Notes under the pieces: generated by a model
Databases searched by the model: none
Seen by the model: only the letters and a program-made list of their open reading frames with translations
What the model was told of the DNA's origin: nothing
In this document: one piece after another, positions 21,211 through 28,372 of the stretch
Layout: every line of letters starts with the position of its first letter
Numbering within the stretch: the stretch's first letter is position 1
Made by a program: the position numbers and the translations under genes
Source of the DNA: a virus
Length of the DNA stretch: 28,372 bases
Virus record (IMG/VR): IMGVR_UViG_3300025732_000205
Location: 1-28,372 of that record
Strand: one strand, 5' to 3'

Positions 21211-22607
21211 CCACATACAACCAGAATGTGGCATCTAATGTTTGTGGAACCATTCCTTCCACAATTCCGGTTAATATTGATTGCTCGTTGTGCAATATTG
21301 GATTTCCGCAAGCTGGCGGACAAATTGGCATCACTTTTTACGGGCCAATTTGCGCTCCATCCACAACGCCCAGCCCAAGTTATTGGTTGGGATTTGAAGA
21401 AAAAACAGCGCAATTCAAGTGCATCAACCCGGGCAACGATGCGGAACCGAATGCAAATAGGTGGCAAGCAGTCGGATATTTTGCAAGCGTTTCAGGCCCC
21501 GGCGGTTGCGCTCAACAATACAAATGGGTCGCTGTTCTTGATGCTTTGAACAACACTCAAATTTCCGTGACGGTCACCGTTTATGTTTTGGTTCCGACAA
21601 CCGGAGGAAACACTTGGACAACTTATGTTTCTTGGTCTGAAACTTTGACAGAAACGCCAAGCGTTGATCCGACAAAATACCGCTCACGCAGTTTTCAATC
21701 GCCAGCATATTATTCAATTTCAGTTAATCAAATCGGGGGAAAAGGCGATCCGGTTTCTTACGCCAAAATGAATGTTGGAATGTTTTCCATGCGAATCGGT
21801 TGCGGATCAACCGGAAACGCTGTTCCAGACATTTGTGGTTTTTGGGATGGTTCTCAATGGTTGTCGTGTTTTCGTGGATTCATCAAATCGACAAGTAATT
21901 ACAACATTCGTGGGTTCACTCAATTTGGTTTTAATTCGCTGACTTGTGCAGCAACTGATTCGTGCGGTTGTGACACAATCACATTGACCAGCGTTACGCC
22001 ACCAATTGGCACTTGCGTTTACAACACAGCAACATTCGCAGCAACTTACGGGGTTCTTGGATTGCCCGGTGGAATCGAAGCCATTGGGGCTGTTCAACAA
22101 GTTCAACACGCTCCGTCCGTTGCCGGCATTGATGTTATTGTCAAACAAATAAATGGCGGGCCGATTTATATTTGCACCAATGACAATGGGGCTGGTTGGG
22201 TCATTTCAATTGCCAATGTGGCGAAAACAAACAGTCCCAGAATTCTTACTGCGACACGAACCGGCTTTGATGTTTATCTATACGCTTTGAATTTCCCAAA
22301 TTCAGAATTGTTGCCTGAAGAATGTTACACGCCAGTTTCAGAAGGTTCCTACCCTATATACGAATCATCGCCAGCAAATTTTCAAGAAAATTTGAACGAA
22401 CCGGAAATACCTGTACTCATCCCGCCACAAATTCAAAGAATGCGTCTTCCTTGCGTCCATTTGGGAAATCGCATTGAAGGTACAAACCGATCCGGTTGTG
22501 GCGCTTGCCACGAATATGAATGTGCTATTTTTGAAAGATGCCGATTGGTTGATTTGTCTGGTGGAAGGCAATGTTTGACCTGTGAAAAGTATTCCGGGGA
22601 GGAATGA
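21207..22607 (+). CDS. Cysteine-rich tail protein with a C-terminal metal-binding-like cluster
   Basis: 466 residues. The first 300 residues are beta-rich with scattered cysteines (CGTIPST, DCSLCNIGF, GGCAQQYKW, DSCGCDTIT). The last 56 residues hold a compact cluster: LPCVHLGNR, SGCGACHEYECAIFERCRL and QCLTCEKYSG, with ligands C416, H418, C431, C434, C439, C445, C456 and C459. That pattern looks like a zinc-binding or disulfide-stabilised knob; from memory, CxHLG...CxxC tails occur on planctomycete phage and host proteins. It probably forms part of the tail tip or central fibre. GGGGAGG near the stop serves the next gene. Confidence 0.6.
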   Translation: MTTYNQNVASNVCGTIPSTIPVNIDCSLCNIGFPQAGGQIGITFYGPICAPSTTPSPSYWLGFEEKTAQFKCINPGNDAEPNANRWQAVGYFASVSGPGGCAQQYKWVAVLDALNNTQISVTVTVYVLVPTTGGNTWTTYVSWSETLTETPSVDPTKYRSRSFQSPAYYSISVNQIGGKGDPVSYAKMNVGMFSMRIGCGSTGNAVPDICGFWDGSQWLSCFRGFIKSTSNYNIRGFTQFGFNSLTCAATDSCGCDTITLTSVTPPIGTCVYNTATFAATYGVLGLPGGIEAIGAVQQVQHAPSVAGIDVIVKQINGGPIYICTNDNGAGWVISIANVAKTNSPRILTATRTGFDVYLYALNFPNSELLPEECYTPVSEGSYPIYESSPANFQENLNEPEIPVLIPPQIQRMRLPCVHLGNRIEGTNRSGCGACHEYECAIFERCRLVDLSGGRQCLTCEKYSGEE

Positions 22608-22609
22608 AT

Positions 22610-23278
22610 ATGCTTGGATTTTTGCTGCTTGTTTTTAGTCAGGATTTGAAACTGCCAACGGAAATCCGTGGCGAGCCAAATCAATTCATCACTATCATCG
22701 CCGAAACTTCCGGCGAAATAGTTCGGTTCGTTTCTGTCGATCCGGGTTTATCCATCTTCCCAGCTGAATTGTTGGCAAACAAAAAGGCGACTGTCGTTAC
22801 AGGCCCCGCTGGTCGTTACAGAATCATCGCTTATACGGCGATCGGCAATAAGCCAAGTGATCCATCAACCGTGACAGTAATCATCGGGAATGCACCAAAT
22901 CCTTCGCCTAATCCTATTGTTCCCCCAAAACCTGACCCGCTCGCTGCTCTTGGGCAAACGCTTGCTGGGATTTATGGCGGTCTTCAAGAACCGGGCATGA
23001 ATCAGCAAGTTAAAGTTTTGGCATCCATTTATCGTCAAGGCGCAAGCGAATTACCTCGCAATTCAACTGTTGCGGATGTTTACAACGGGCTTCAAGCGCA
23101 AGCAATTGCCAAGTTAAACCCGCAATCCATCGTGGAAATTCGCAGGGCCATTGCTGCTGACATGAAACAAAGATTTGGCAGTCGTGGCGACATGGTGTTA
23201 AGCGAAGAATTAAGGACTTCGCTATCCGATTATTTCACCAGTTTATCAGCCATTTTGGAGGGTTTGGCCAATGGATGA
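22610..23278 (+). CDS. Secreted-like protein with Ig-type domain and Pro-rich linker
   Basis: 222 residues from ATG 22610, eight bases after GGGGAGG; the ATG at 22604 overlaps the previous stop but is too close to that SD. It begins with a short hydrophobic stretch MLGFLLLVFSQ lacking positive charge, a weak signal or anchor. Residues 15-95 form strands (EIVRFVSVDPGLSIFPAELL, GRYRIIAYTAIGN, STVTVIIGN) with an Ig-like look. A proline-rich linker NPSPNPIVPPKPDP follows, and then a helical C-terminus (residues 110-222). No family is recognised. Its position before a cysteine protease and a holin-like gene hints at lysis or cell-surface work, perhaps spanin-like, but this is inference. Confidence 0.5.
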   Translation: MLGFLLLVFSQDLKLPTEIRGEPNQFITIIAETSGEIVRFVSVDPGLSIFPAELLANKKATVVTGPAGRYRIIAYTAIGNKPSDPSTVTVIIGNAPNPSPNPIVPPKPDPLAALGQTLAGIYGGLQEPGMNQQVKVLASIYRQGASELPRNSTVADVYNGLQAQAIAKLNPQSIVEIRRAIAADMKQRFGSRGDMVLSEELRTSLSDYFTSLSAILEGLANG

Positions 23279-24170
23279 ATTAACCGAATACGCTCAGGGA
23301 TGGGTGGACGATCCTGAAGCGGTGGCGCAAATTGCTTCCGATTTGGAATATCAATCATTTGGTGACACGCCAGCTGGTTCAATTCCAGAAGCTGAATTGC
23401 CGAAAAATGTTTTCCTTTGGGATGCAGCCAAAAAGGTTCTTGGGAAATTGCTTCCACCAAGGAACCAAGGCCGGGTAGGCAGTTGTGTAAGCTTCGGCAC
23501 AAACCGAGCCATCGAATACACCATGTTGAGCGAAATCGCCCGTGGCGACCAAGAAGAATATCGAGACATAGCAGAAGAAATAACTTACGGTGGCAGTCGT
23601 GTCGAAATAGGTGGTGGTCGCCTTCGTGGGGATGGTTCCATCGGCGCATGGGCTGCAAAATTCGTGAATCAATGGGGCGTGATTGATCGTGCGGTTTACG
23701 GTCAATTTGATTTGCGCCAATACGATGAAAAACGCTGTCGTGAATTCGGTGCGACTGGCGTTCCGTCTGAATTGGAATCCGTTGCCAAACGGTATCCGGT
23801 CAAAACCACAACGCTGGTTAAAACAATTGAAGAAGCGAAGAAAGCATTGGCCCAAGGCTACGGCATTGCGGTTTGTTCTTCGCAAGGATTTTCGATGTCA
23901 AGAAACGCATCGGGAATCGCTCAACCATCCGGCACTTGGAACCATTGTATGTGCGTTGCTGGATATGCGGACATATCTGGCAAATCGTATTTTCGCATAG
24001 ATAATTCATGGGGCGCATCGGCGCATACTGGCCCAGTTGGCCCGGGTGATCCCGGCCCCGAAGGATTTTATTGTGACGAAATCACATTTTCCAAGATGCT
24101 CAAGATGAATGACACTTGGGCGTTTTCATCCGTGCAAGGATTTCCAGCGAGGGATTTTTGGTTTGTTTGA
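23271..24170 (+). CDS. Papain-like cysteine protease (C1-type fold)
   Basis: 299 residues. The catalytic core is complete: Gln66 and Cys72 in PRNQGRVGSCVSFGTNRAI, His225 in WNHCMCVAGY and Asn245 in FRIDNSWGAS, spaced as in papain-family peptidases. There is no obvious signal peptide and only a short, acidic N-terminal part (1-45) instead of a full propeptide. It overlaps the previous gene by eight bases (ATGG within the coding end). In a tailed phage at this place it could cut virion proteins, act at the host surface on entry, or help lysis of a cell with a protein-rich wall. No amidase or lysozyme motif is present. Confidence 0.8.
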   Translation: MDELTEYAQGWVDDPEAVAQIASDLEYQSFGDTPAGSIPEAELPKNVFLWDAAKKVLGKLLPPRNQGRVGSCVSFGTNRAIEYTMLSEIARGDQEEYRDIAEEITYGGSRVEIGGGRLRGDGSIGAWAAKFVNQWGVIDRAVYGQFDLRQYDEKRCREFGATGVPSELESVAKRYPVKTTTLVKTIEEAKKALAQGYGIAVCSSQGFSMSRNASGIAQPSGTWNHCMCVAGYADISGKSYFRIDNSWGASAHTGPVGPGDPGPEGFYCDEITFSKMLKMNDTWAFSSVQGFPARDFWFV

Positions 24171-24243
24171 TTGGATCATTTACTTAAATAGAGGATACGC
24201 CAAACTTGCGAGGCTTATCTTCGCTTTTTCCAGAAGGGGAAAA

Positions 24244-24537
24244 ATGATGTTTCCTACAGCTGCGTTTGCTATTGTCCTCGATTTCGCCAAAGGCAATCGT
24301 CCTTGGGATGTCGAGGTCTTTGAATCAATTCTTGATTTGCTGAAATGGTGTTACCGATCAATCGCCGGTGCGCCTAAATCGGTGGTTGGCGATTCAATCG
24401 GAACGGACGATCCGATTGAAGCCCTTGAAATGCTCGGTCAAAATCCATCGGAAGGTGTTGTTGCATTCAGCCCAGCTTTGCTGATGTTTGTTGCCAATTA
24501 CCTTCTTGGCATTTTGATCGAGAAATTGAAGAAGTGA
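24244..24537 (+). CDS. Small protein with C-terminal membrane segment
   Basis: 97 residues from ATG 24244, where AGAAGGGGA lies just upstream; a TTG at 24163 in the same frame would add 27 residues (FDWIIYLNRGYAKLARLIFA), giving an N-terminus with another hydrophobic segment, and cannot be excluded. The core has a hydrophobic start (FPTAAFAIVLDFAKG), an acidic middle and a final helix SPALLMFVANYLLGILIEKL that could span a membrane. Not recognised. It lies between the cysteine protease and the holin-like gene and is followed by an intrinsic terminator, so it may belong to the lysis module. Bases 24171-24243 otherwise contain no gene. Confidence 0.45.
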   Translation: MMFPTAAFAIVLDFAKGNRPWDVEVFESILDLLKWCYRSIAGAPKSVVGDSIGTDDPIEALEMLGQNPSEGVVAFSPALLMFVANYLLGILIEKLKK

Positions 24538-24543
24538 ACAACA

Positions 24544-24586
24544 AGCGCAAGCGATTGATTGGAACGATCGCTTGCGCTGGCTTTTT
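24544..24586 (+). terminator. Intrinsic terminator with 12-bp perfect stem
   Basis: AGCGCAAGCGAT at 24544-24555 pairs perfectly with ATCGCTTGCGCT at 24567-24578 around an 11-base loop, followed by GGC and a run of five T (24582-24586). It lies just after the small membrane gene (stop 24535-24537) and before the holin-like gene's SD at 24591. It fits a Rho-independent terminator or attenuator splitting the tail operon from the holin-like and fibre genes. Confidence 0.75.
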
Positions 24587-24602
24587 ATTCGGGGAGTCAT
24601 TC

Positions 24603-24890
24603 ATGGCAGAGGCAGCTGTTGATTGGGGCAAGGTTTTGGAATACGGGATTGGTGCTGCCTCGCTGCTGTGGATTGGCGTTTATGTGGTTGTCCCGCTTCG
24701 GGATCGACATACAAAGTTTTTGGATTCAACCGAAGAAACAAACAAATCATTGGCCAAAACAGTTGAAAAGCAGGCTGACATATTGGTTGGCCTTCAAGCC
24801 GGCTTAGACAAAATGAACACCAAAATTGACAAGATGGAAGAAGTGGTCGAGAAACTTTCCATCGTCACGCAACACTTGAGGATGCCGTAA
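24603..24890 (+). CDS. Holin-like membrane protein
   Basis: 95 residues. A single transmembrane segment lies at about 9-31 (VLEYGIGAASLLWIGVYVVV), followed by a charged stretch and a long coiled coil (residues 40-90: KSLAKTVEKQADILVG, LQAGLDKMNTKIDKMEEVVE). This one-membrane-helix plus coiled-coil layout is that of small holins such as the BhlA/UviB group, but also of some tail-associated membrane proteins. The start is ATG 24603 with GGGGAG six bases upstream; the GTG at 24534 would add 23 residues but lies before the terminator hairpin, whose stem it would have to encode. The fibre gene follows one base after the stop. Confidence 0.55.
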   Translation: MAEAAVDWGKVLEYGIGAASLLWIGVYVVVPLRDRHTKFLDSTEETNKSLAKTVEKQADILVGLQAGLDKMNTKIDKMEEVVEKLSIVTQHLRMP

Positions 24891-27800
24891 ATGAGCCTGC
24901 CCCTCCTTCACGCTGGAAAGTCTGCTGCTGGCCTATCCGCTGCCCTTGACCTTCGCTTCGCCTTGGATAAGTCCCTGACCGCTTATCGTGGACCCACGCC
25001 AAGTTTCAGTCGAGCATCCACCGGCAGCTACTTCGATGGGAGCGGGGTGCTGCGGTACGCTGCTTTAAATCAGGTTTTGTATTCAGAAGATTTTGGCAAC
25101 GCTGCGTGGGTAAAGCAAAACGGAACGATTTCAACCGACCAAATAATTGCGCCAGACGGAAAAACAACCGCAGATAAATTTACAGAAAATGTGGCCAACA
25201 CATTTTTCAATATTTACAACAGTTCAGCAGTTAGTCATTCCGCTGGCGCAACGATGACCGCAAGTGGTTATTTCAAGTATGGAACTAGAAGATACATTCA
25301 ATTTATTCTTGGTCCTGCTGCTGCTGGCGTTTCAGTTGTTGTTGATTTATTAAACGGCTTAATCACAGCGACAGGTTCAAGCGGTGCAGCATCATACACC
25401 TCGTCTTCTATCACTAATGCTGGCAATGGCTGGTACAGGGTTTCTGTGACAGGAACTTTGCCATCAGCCAATACAGGCTATTACGATCTATTTACAAGCA
25501 ACACATCATCTTTTGTGAACCCTTACCCGACATTTTCGTCTTCTGGAGAGTACACCTACATTTGGGGCGCACAAGTTGAAACCGGCTCCACCGTTGGCAC
25601 TTACTGCCCAACTACATCATCAGCAAACTCCGCGCCCCGCTTCGACCACACCTACAACGGCACAAGCTGGGTGAGTCGTGGTTTGCTGATGGAGGAGCAG
25701 AGGACAAACAGCGCACAGTATTCGGAAGATTTCACTAACGCATATTGGACAAAAGCTGGATTAAGTGTTTCTGGAAACAACGCCAATGCTCCAGATGGAA
25801 ATCTGACAGCGGATAAGTTTGTCGAAACAGCAGCTAATTCTCAGCACACCTTATACAATTCTGGATTTTCTGTTACCACAGGAACAGCGTACATAATTAG
25901 TTTTTTTGCCAAGGCTGCTGGAAGGAATTTTATTCAGTTTCCGCTAGCCGATGTAATGACAGGTGTTGGGTCAAATGGCAGGGTTAATTTCGATCTTTCT
26001 ACTGGGACAATTGGGCAGGTAGTTGGAACAAATTTAACTGCTGAAATTATTGACGTGGGGAATGGATGGTATAGGTGCGTAGTCAAGTTGAGCAGCGCAG
26101 CATCTAATGGGACCGGATACCTGCAATTCAATTTGGTTAATTCTGCAACAGCAACTCCCGGCCAAGCCTATCTTGGTGATGGTACTTCTGGCGTTTTGGT
26201 CTGGGGAATCCAGCTTGAGGCTGGTAGTGCCTTTGCGACATCTTACATCCCAAGTTTGTCCAATAGTTCGACAACTCGCTCCGCTGATGTGTGCCAGATT
26301 ACTGGATCGGACTTCTCATCGTTCTGGAATGCGAGTGAGGGATCGGTTGCGGTTGAATTTAGCAGGCCAATAGATGGGTCTGCTTCTGGCGATTCAATGA
26401 TTTACATTTTTCCAGATTCTTCCGATCCAGCAAATTCTCAAATCGGTGCTTACATTACATCTGGGAAAAACACAGCATACGGATATGGGTCATCAGCTTT
26501 CCAATACAACTTTGATCATGGAACACAGTTAGCAAATACCACATACAAAATAGCTACAGGTGTCAAGTTAAATGATTTCGCCTCATCACAAAACGGTGGG
26601 GCAGTTTTAACCGACACTTCTGGCTCAGTTCCCGGTTCTATTTCTAGACTTCTGATTGGCTATTTATCTTGGTCAACGGGTGCAAGACTCAATGGTCACA
26701 TCGCCCGACTGCGCTACTTCAACAAACGCCTGCCGAATGCTACGCTGCAACAATTGAGCGAACCAGATCCAACGCTCAATCTACAATTCGCCTTAAATAA
26801 GACGCTTACTCCAGTCGCTGGGCCTGCGCCGTCATTCAGCAGGGCATCGACTGGAACCTATTTCAATGCGTCAGGAGTCCTAACCAGCGCATCCATTAAC
26901 ACGCCTCGCTTCGACCATGTCTACTCCGGTGGCCAATGGGTCAGCAGGGGATTGTTGATTGAGGAGCAGCGGACGAACAGTTTGGCCTACAGTGAAAATT
27001 TCTCAAATGCTTATTGGGCTAAATTTAACAGTCCGACTCTGACGGCAGATACATCTGAAACAACCTCACCAGATGGCAATAATACGGCTACCAAAGTGGT
27101 TTCTGGAACAACTTCCGAAACAGACATATATCGAACAGGCATATATAGCGGGTCTGCTTCAATAACATTTTCAATCTACGCAAAAGCGGGAACATCCAGT
27201 TTTTTTGGCATTGGCTTGAATGGTGGTGGTGCTGACTTCACCGTAAATTTTAATCTTTCAAACGGCACTTATAATCAAAGAAATTTAACAGGATATACGG
27301 CAACTTCTATTTCGATTACCAGCGTAGGGAATGGTTGGTATAGATGCTCATTGACGGCCACCAATCCATCTGTATCAACAGGGGTTTATTTGTATTGTTG
27401 TGCTAATTCGGTCAGCACGTCAGCGACAACCAGCGGAAACTCCACATATCTTTTTGGTGCCCAATTTGAGATTGGAGCATTTCAAACCAGCTACATCAAA
27501 AGTAATTCCGGCAGCTCTGTCACCCGTTCAGCCGATGTCTGCCAGATCACCGGGACAAGTTTTAACTGGATGTGGAATCAGGGGGAGGGGAGTGTTGTTG
27601 CGGAATGGGATGCCAGAAGAAATTCCGGTGGCCAATTTACTGTTTATTGGGCAAGGGATGCAGCATCAAGCAATACTGTTTTGCATACCGGCAGAGAGGC
27701 TTTAAGCCCTCCCGGCGTTAGATTTACTGCCGTCTCTGGCGCAAGCGTTTCTGCTGAAATAATCAATGCCGGGTTCCCTGATCCGGGAGTGCAAACAAAA

Positions 27801-28010
27801 ACGGCTGGATGCTACAAAGTCAATGATTTTGCATATGCGTACAACGGTAATCTGGTTGGAACTGACACATTAGGCGCAGTACCAGTAAATCCAACTGACA
27901 TTTTGATTGGATCAGACCCATATTCCAACTACCTTAACGGCCACATCGCCAAACTCATCTACTACCCCGCACGATTGACCAACACCAAGCTGCAACAGCT
28001 TTCTACTTGA
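24891..28010 (+). CDS. Modular tail fibre / receptor-binding protein
   Basis: 1039 residues, rich in Ser, Thr, Gly, Asn, with no transmembrane segment. It is built of repeated parts. Two large modules (residues 19-625 and 629-1039) share PSFSRASTG, RFDH.Y.G..WVSRGLL, EEQRTNS..YSE, TRSADVCQITG, G.GSV..E and LNGHIA.L.Y segments. The repeated YSEDF/NA.W units (about 63-240, 266-455, 690-885) resemble head-spike/fibre domains, and the ends of each module (from TRSADVCQITG) resemble concanavalin/LamG-like carbohydrate-binding lectin domains. This fits a fibre that binds host surface glycans. It follows the holin-like gene by one codon with GAGG upstream. No intramolecular chaperone or pectate-lyase signature was seen. 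Confidence 0.75.
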   Translation: MSLPLLHAGKSAAGLSAALDLRFALDKSLTAYRGPTPSFSRASTGSYFDGSGVLRYAALNQVLYSEDFGNAAWVKQNGTISTDQIIAPDGKTTADKFTENVANTFFNIYNSSAVSHSAGATMTASGYFKYGTRRYIQFILGPAAAGVSVVVDLLNGLITATGSSGAASYTSSSITNAGNGWYRVSVTGTLPSANTGYYDLFTSNTSSFVNPYPTFSSSGEYTYIWGAQVETGSTVGTYCPTTSSANSAPRFDHTYNGTSWVSRGLLMEEQRTNSAQYSEDFTNAYWTKAGLSVSGNNANAPDGNLTADKFVETAANSQHTLYNSGFSVTTGTAYIISFFAKAAGRNFIQFPLADVMTGVGSNGRVNFDLSTGTIGQVVGTNLTAEIIDVGNGWYRCVVKLSSAASNGTGYLQFNLVNSATATPGQAYLGDGTSGVLVWGIQLEAGSAFATSYIPSLSNSSTTRSADVCQITGSDFSSFWNASEGSVAVEFSRPIDGSASGDSMIYIFPDSSDPANSQIGAYITSGKNTAYGYGSSAFQYNFDHGTQLANTTYKIATGVKLNDFASSQNGGAVLTDTSGSVPGSISRLLIGYLSWSTGARLNGHIARLRYFNKRLPNATLQQLSEPDPTLNLQFALNKTLTPVAGPAPSFSRASTGTYFNASGVLTSASINTPRFDHVYSGGQWVSRGLLIEEQRTNSLAYSENFSNAYWAKFNSPTLTADTSETTSPDGNNTATKVVSGTTSETDIYRTGIYSGSASITFSIYAKAGTSSFFGIGLNGGGADFTVNFNLSNGTYNQRNLTGYTATSISITSVGNGWYRCSLTATNPSVSTGVYLYCCANSVSTSATTSGNSTYLFGAQFEIGAFQTSYIKSNSGSSVTRSADVCQITGTSFNWMWNQGEGSVVAEWDARRNSGGQFTVYWARDAASSNTVLHTGREALSPPGVRFTAVSGASVSAEIINAGFPDPGVQTKTAGCYKVNDFAYAYNGNLVGTDTLGAVPVNPTDILIGSDPYSNYLNGHIAKLIYYPARLTNTKLQQLST
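24945..26765 (+). repeat. Fibre module 1 (first copy, with an extra block)
   Basis: Codes for residues 19-625. It starts LDLRFALDKSLT and ends at the LNGHIARLRY/QQLSEP segment. Relative to module 2 it carries an extra block of about 188 residues (60-247) that itself resembles the next block (YSEDFGNAAW versus YSEDFTNAYW). The similarity to module 2 is clear in protein and modest in DNA, so the duplication is old. Confidence 0.65.
26775..28007 (+). repeat. Fibre module 2 (second copy)
   Basis: Codes for residues 629-1039. It opens LNLQFALNKTLTP and runs through SFSRASTGTYFNASG, TPRFDHVYSGGQWVSRGLLI, TNSLAYSENFSNAYWAK and SVTRSADVCQITG, ending LNGHIAKLIYYPARLTNTKL. It lacks the 188-residue extra block of module 1. 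Confidence 0.65.
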
Positions 28011-28018
28011 GGTGACCC

Positions 28019-28354
28019 ATGCAGGATTTACTTCTAAAATTCGATTCCCAAGAGCAAGCTGGACTCATTGGAGAGCAGCTTGGATACACCACCCGTGATC
28101 CAGAGACGGGGGAATTCCATACAACACAAGCCACTTTGACGCTGGCAATTTGCGTGATCGGTGTTCACTACTATCCAGACGGAACGACCACCGAAGGCCC
28201 GAATGGTGAGCAGATTCCCAATTTGAAAGCGGATAACCAGTATTGGGTAATGGTCCGCTCTCTGGTGGATATGGATTTGCCACCGGAGATTCTGCCTTTT
28301 GTGGTGGAGCGTAATCCAGACGATCCGACTCAACCCCAGCAAAGGTGGGCGTAA
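28019..28354 (+). CDS. Small gene after the fibre (111 aa)
   Basis: 111 residues, not recognised. It has a strand-rich middle (TLTLAICVIGVHYYPDGTTT, QYWVMVRSLVDMD) and an acidic, Pro/Gln-rich end (ERNPDDPTQPQQRWA). Start ATG 28019 has GAGGTGA just upstream, formed partly by the fibre's stop. Small genes directly after a fibre can be fibre assembly chaperones or tail-tip partners, but this one has no motif to say so. Confidence 0.55.
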   Translation: MQDLLLKFDSQEQAGLIGEQLGYTTRDPETGEFHTTQATLTLAICVIGVHYYPDGTTTEGPNGEQIPNLKADNQYWVMVRSLVDMDLPPEILPFVVERNPDDPTQPQQRWA

Positions 28355-28356
28355 TC

Positions 28357-28372
28357 ATGGCAAGCAAAAAGA
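28357..28372 (+). CDS. Start of a gene running off the window
   Basis: ATG at 28357 follows the previous stop after two bases, with AAAGGTGGG shortly upstream; only the first five codons (MASKK) and one base are inside the window. The start context is good but no function can be read. Confidence 0.45.

Noticed and set aside
24534-24602. Longer N-terminus of the holin-like protein from GTG 24534
   Set aside because: It would be encoded by a perfect terminator stem and T-run, while ATG 24603 has its own SD.
1-28372. tRNA genes, CRISPR arrays, insertion sequences, integrase/attachment sites
   Set aside because: None was recognised by eye on either strand; there is no phased repeat array, transposase frame or cloverleaf that I could support.

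Overview
The window is part of the genome of a tailed double-stranded DNA bacteriophage (Caudoviricetes) or a prophage. It carries the whole DNA-packaging, head and tail region of a phage with a long non-contractile tail: a major tail tube, a pair of tail assembly chaperones and a tape measure are present, and I see no sheath. Almost every gene is on the + strand, tightly packed, with stop/start overlaps such as ATGA and TAATG and strong Shine-Dalgarno (SD) sequences, so the host is a bacterium with a normal anti-SD. I see no tRNA, CRISPR, insertion sequence, integrase or rRNA. The host cannot be read directly. The cysteine-rich tail proteins and a C-terminal CxH...CxxC cluster remind me of phages and prophages of Planctomycetes, but this is only an impression.

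Layout. (1) 1-1390: end of a virion-like protein, a KTSC-domain protein with a basic tail, and two small unknown genes. (2) 1387-3025: a ParB-like protein with an extra conserved-looking C-terminal domain, overlapping a TET-associated-type glycosyltransferase; this is a candidate DNA-base hypermodification pair. (3) 3026-4854: an AT-rich regulatory region with two inverted repeats, then an amidoligase (ATP-dependent COOH-NH2 ligase family), a terminator-like hairpin and a class II glutamine amidotransferase. (4) 4799-5228: a small zinc-ribbon gene, the only convincing minus-strand gene, divergent from an XRE-type helix-turn-helix gene; their start codons share one CATG. (5) 5271-7083: small and large terminase. 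(6) 7110-13256: portal, a phage sigma factor, prohead protease fused to a long helical/scaffold-like region, acidic scaffold-like protein, decoration-like protein and major capsid. (7) 13262-16344: head-tail connector genes, other virion genes and two paralogous tail-tube-like genes. (8) 16360-18156: two tail assembly chaperone frames joined by an in-phase GGGAAAC slippery heptamer, then a short tape measure. (9) 18156-22607: four to five tail-tip/baseplate-type genes of unknown function, several cysteine-rich. (10) 22610-24890: an exported-looking protein, a papain-like cysteine protease with a complete catalytic set, a small membrane-type protein, an intrinsic terminator and a holin-like protein; possibly the lysis or cell-entry module. 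(11) 24891-28372: a 1039-residue modular tail fibre with an old internal duplication, a small companion gene and the start of another gene.

The packaging, head and tail genes form one late transcription block whose own sigma factor lies inside it, between portal and protease. The most unusual part is 1387-5228, where four enzymes (ParB-like protein, glycosyltransferase, amidoligase, glutamine amidotransferase) and two small putative regulators lie just upstream of the terminase. A joint role in covalent modification of phage DNA or of a surface or virion component is plausible but unproven. Other points for follow-up are the -1 frameshift site, two very stable hairpins inside the two genes following the capsid gene, and the papain-like protease.
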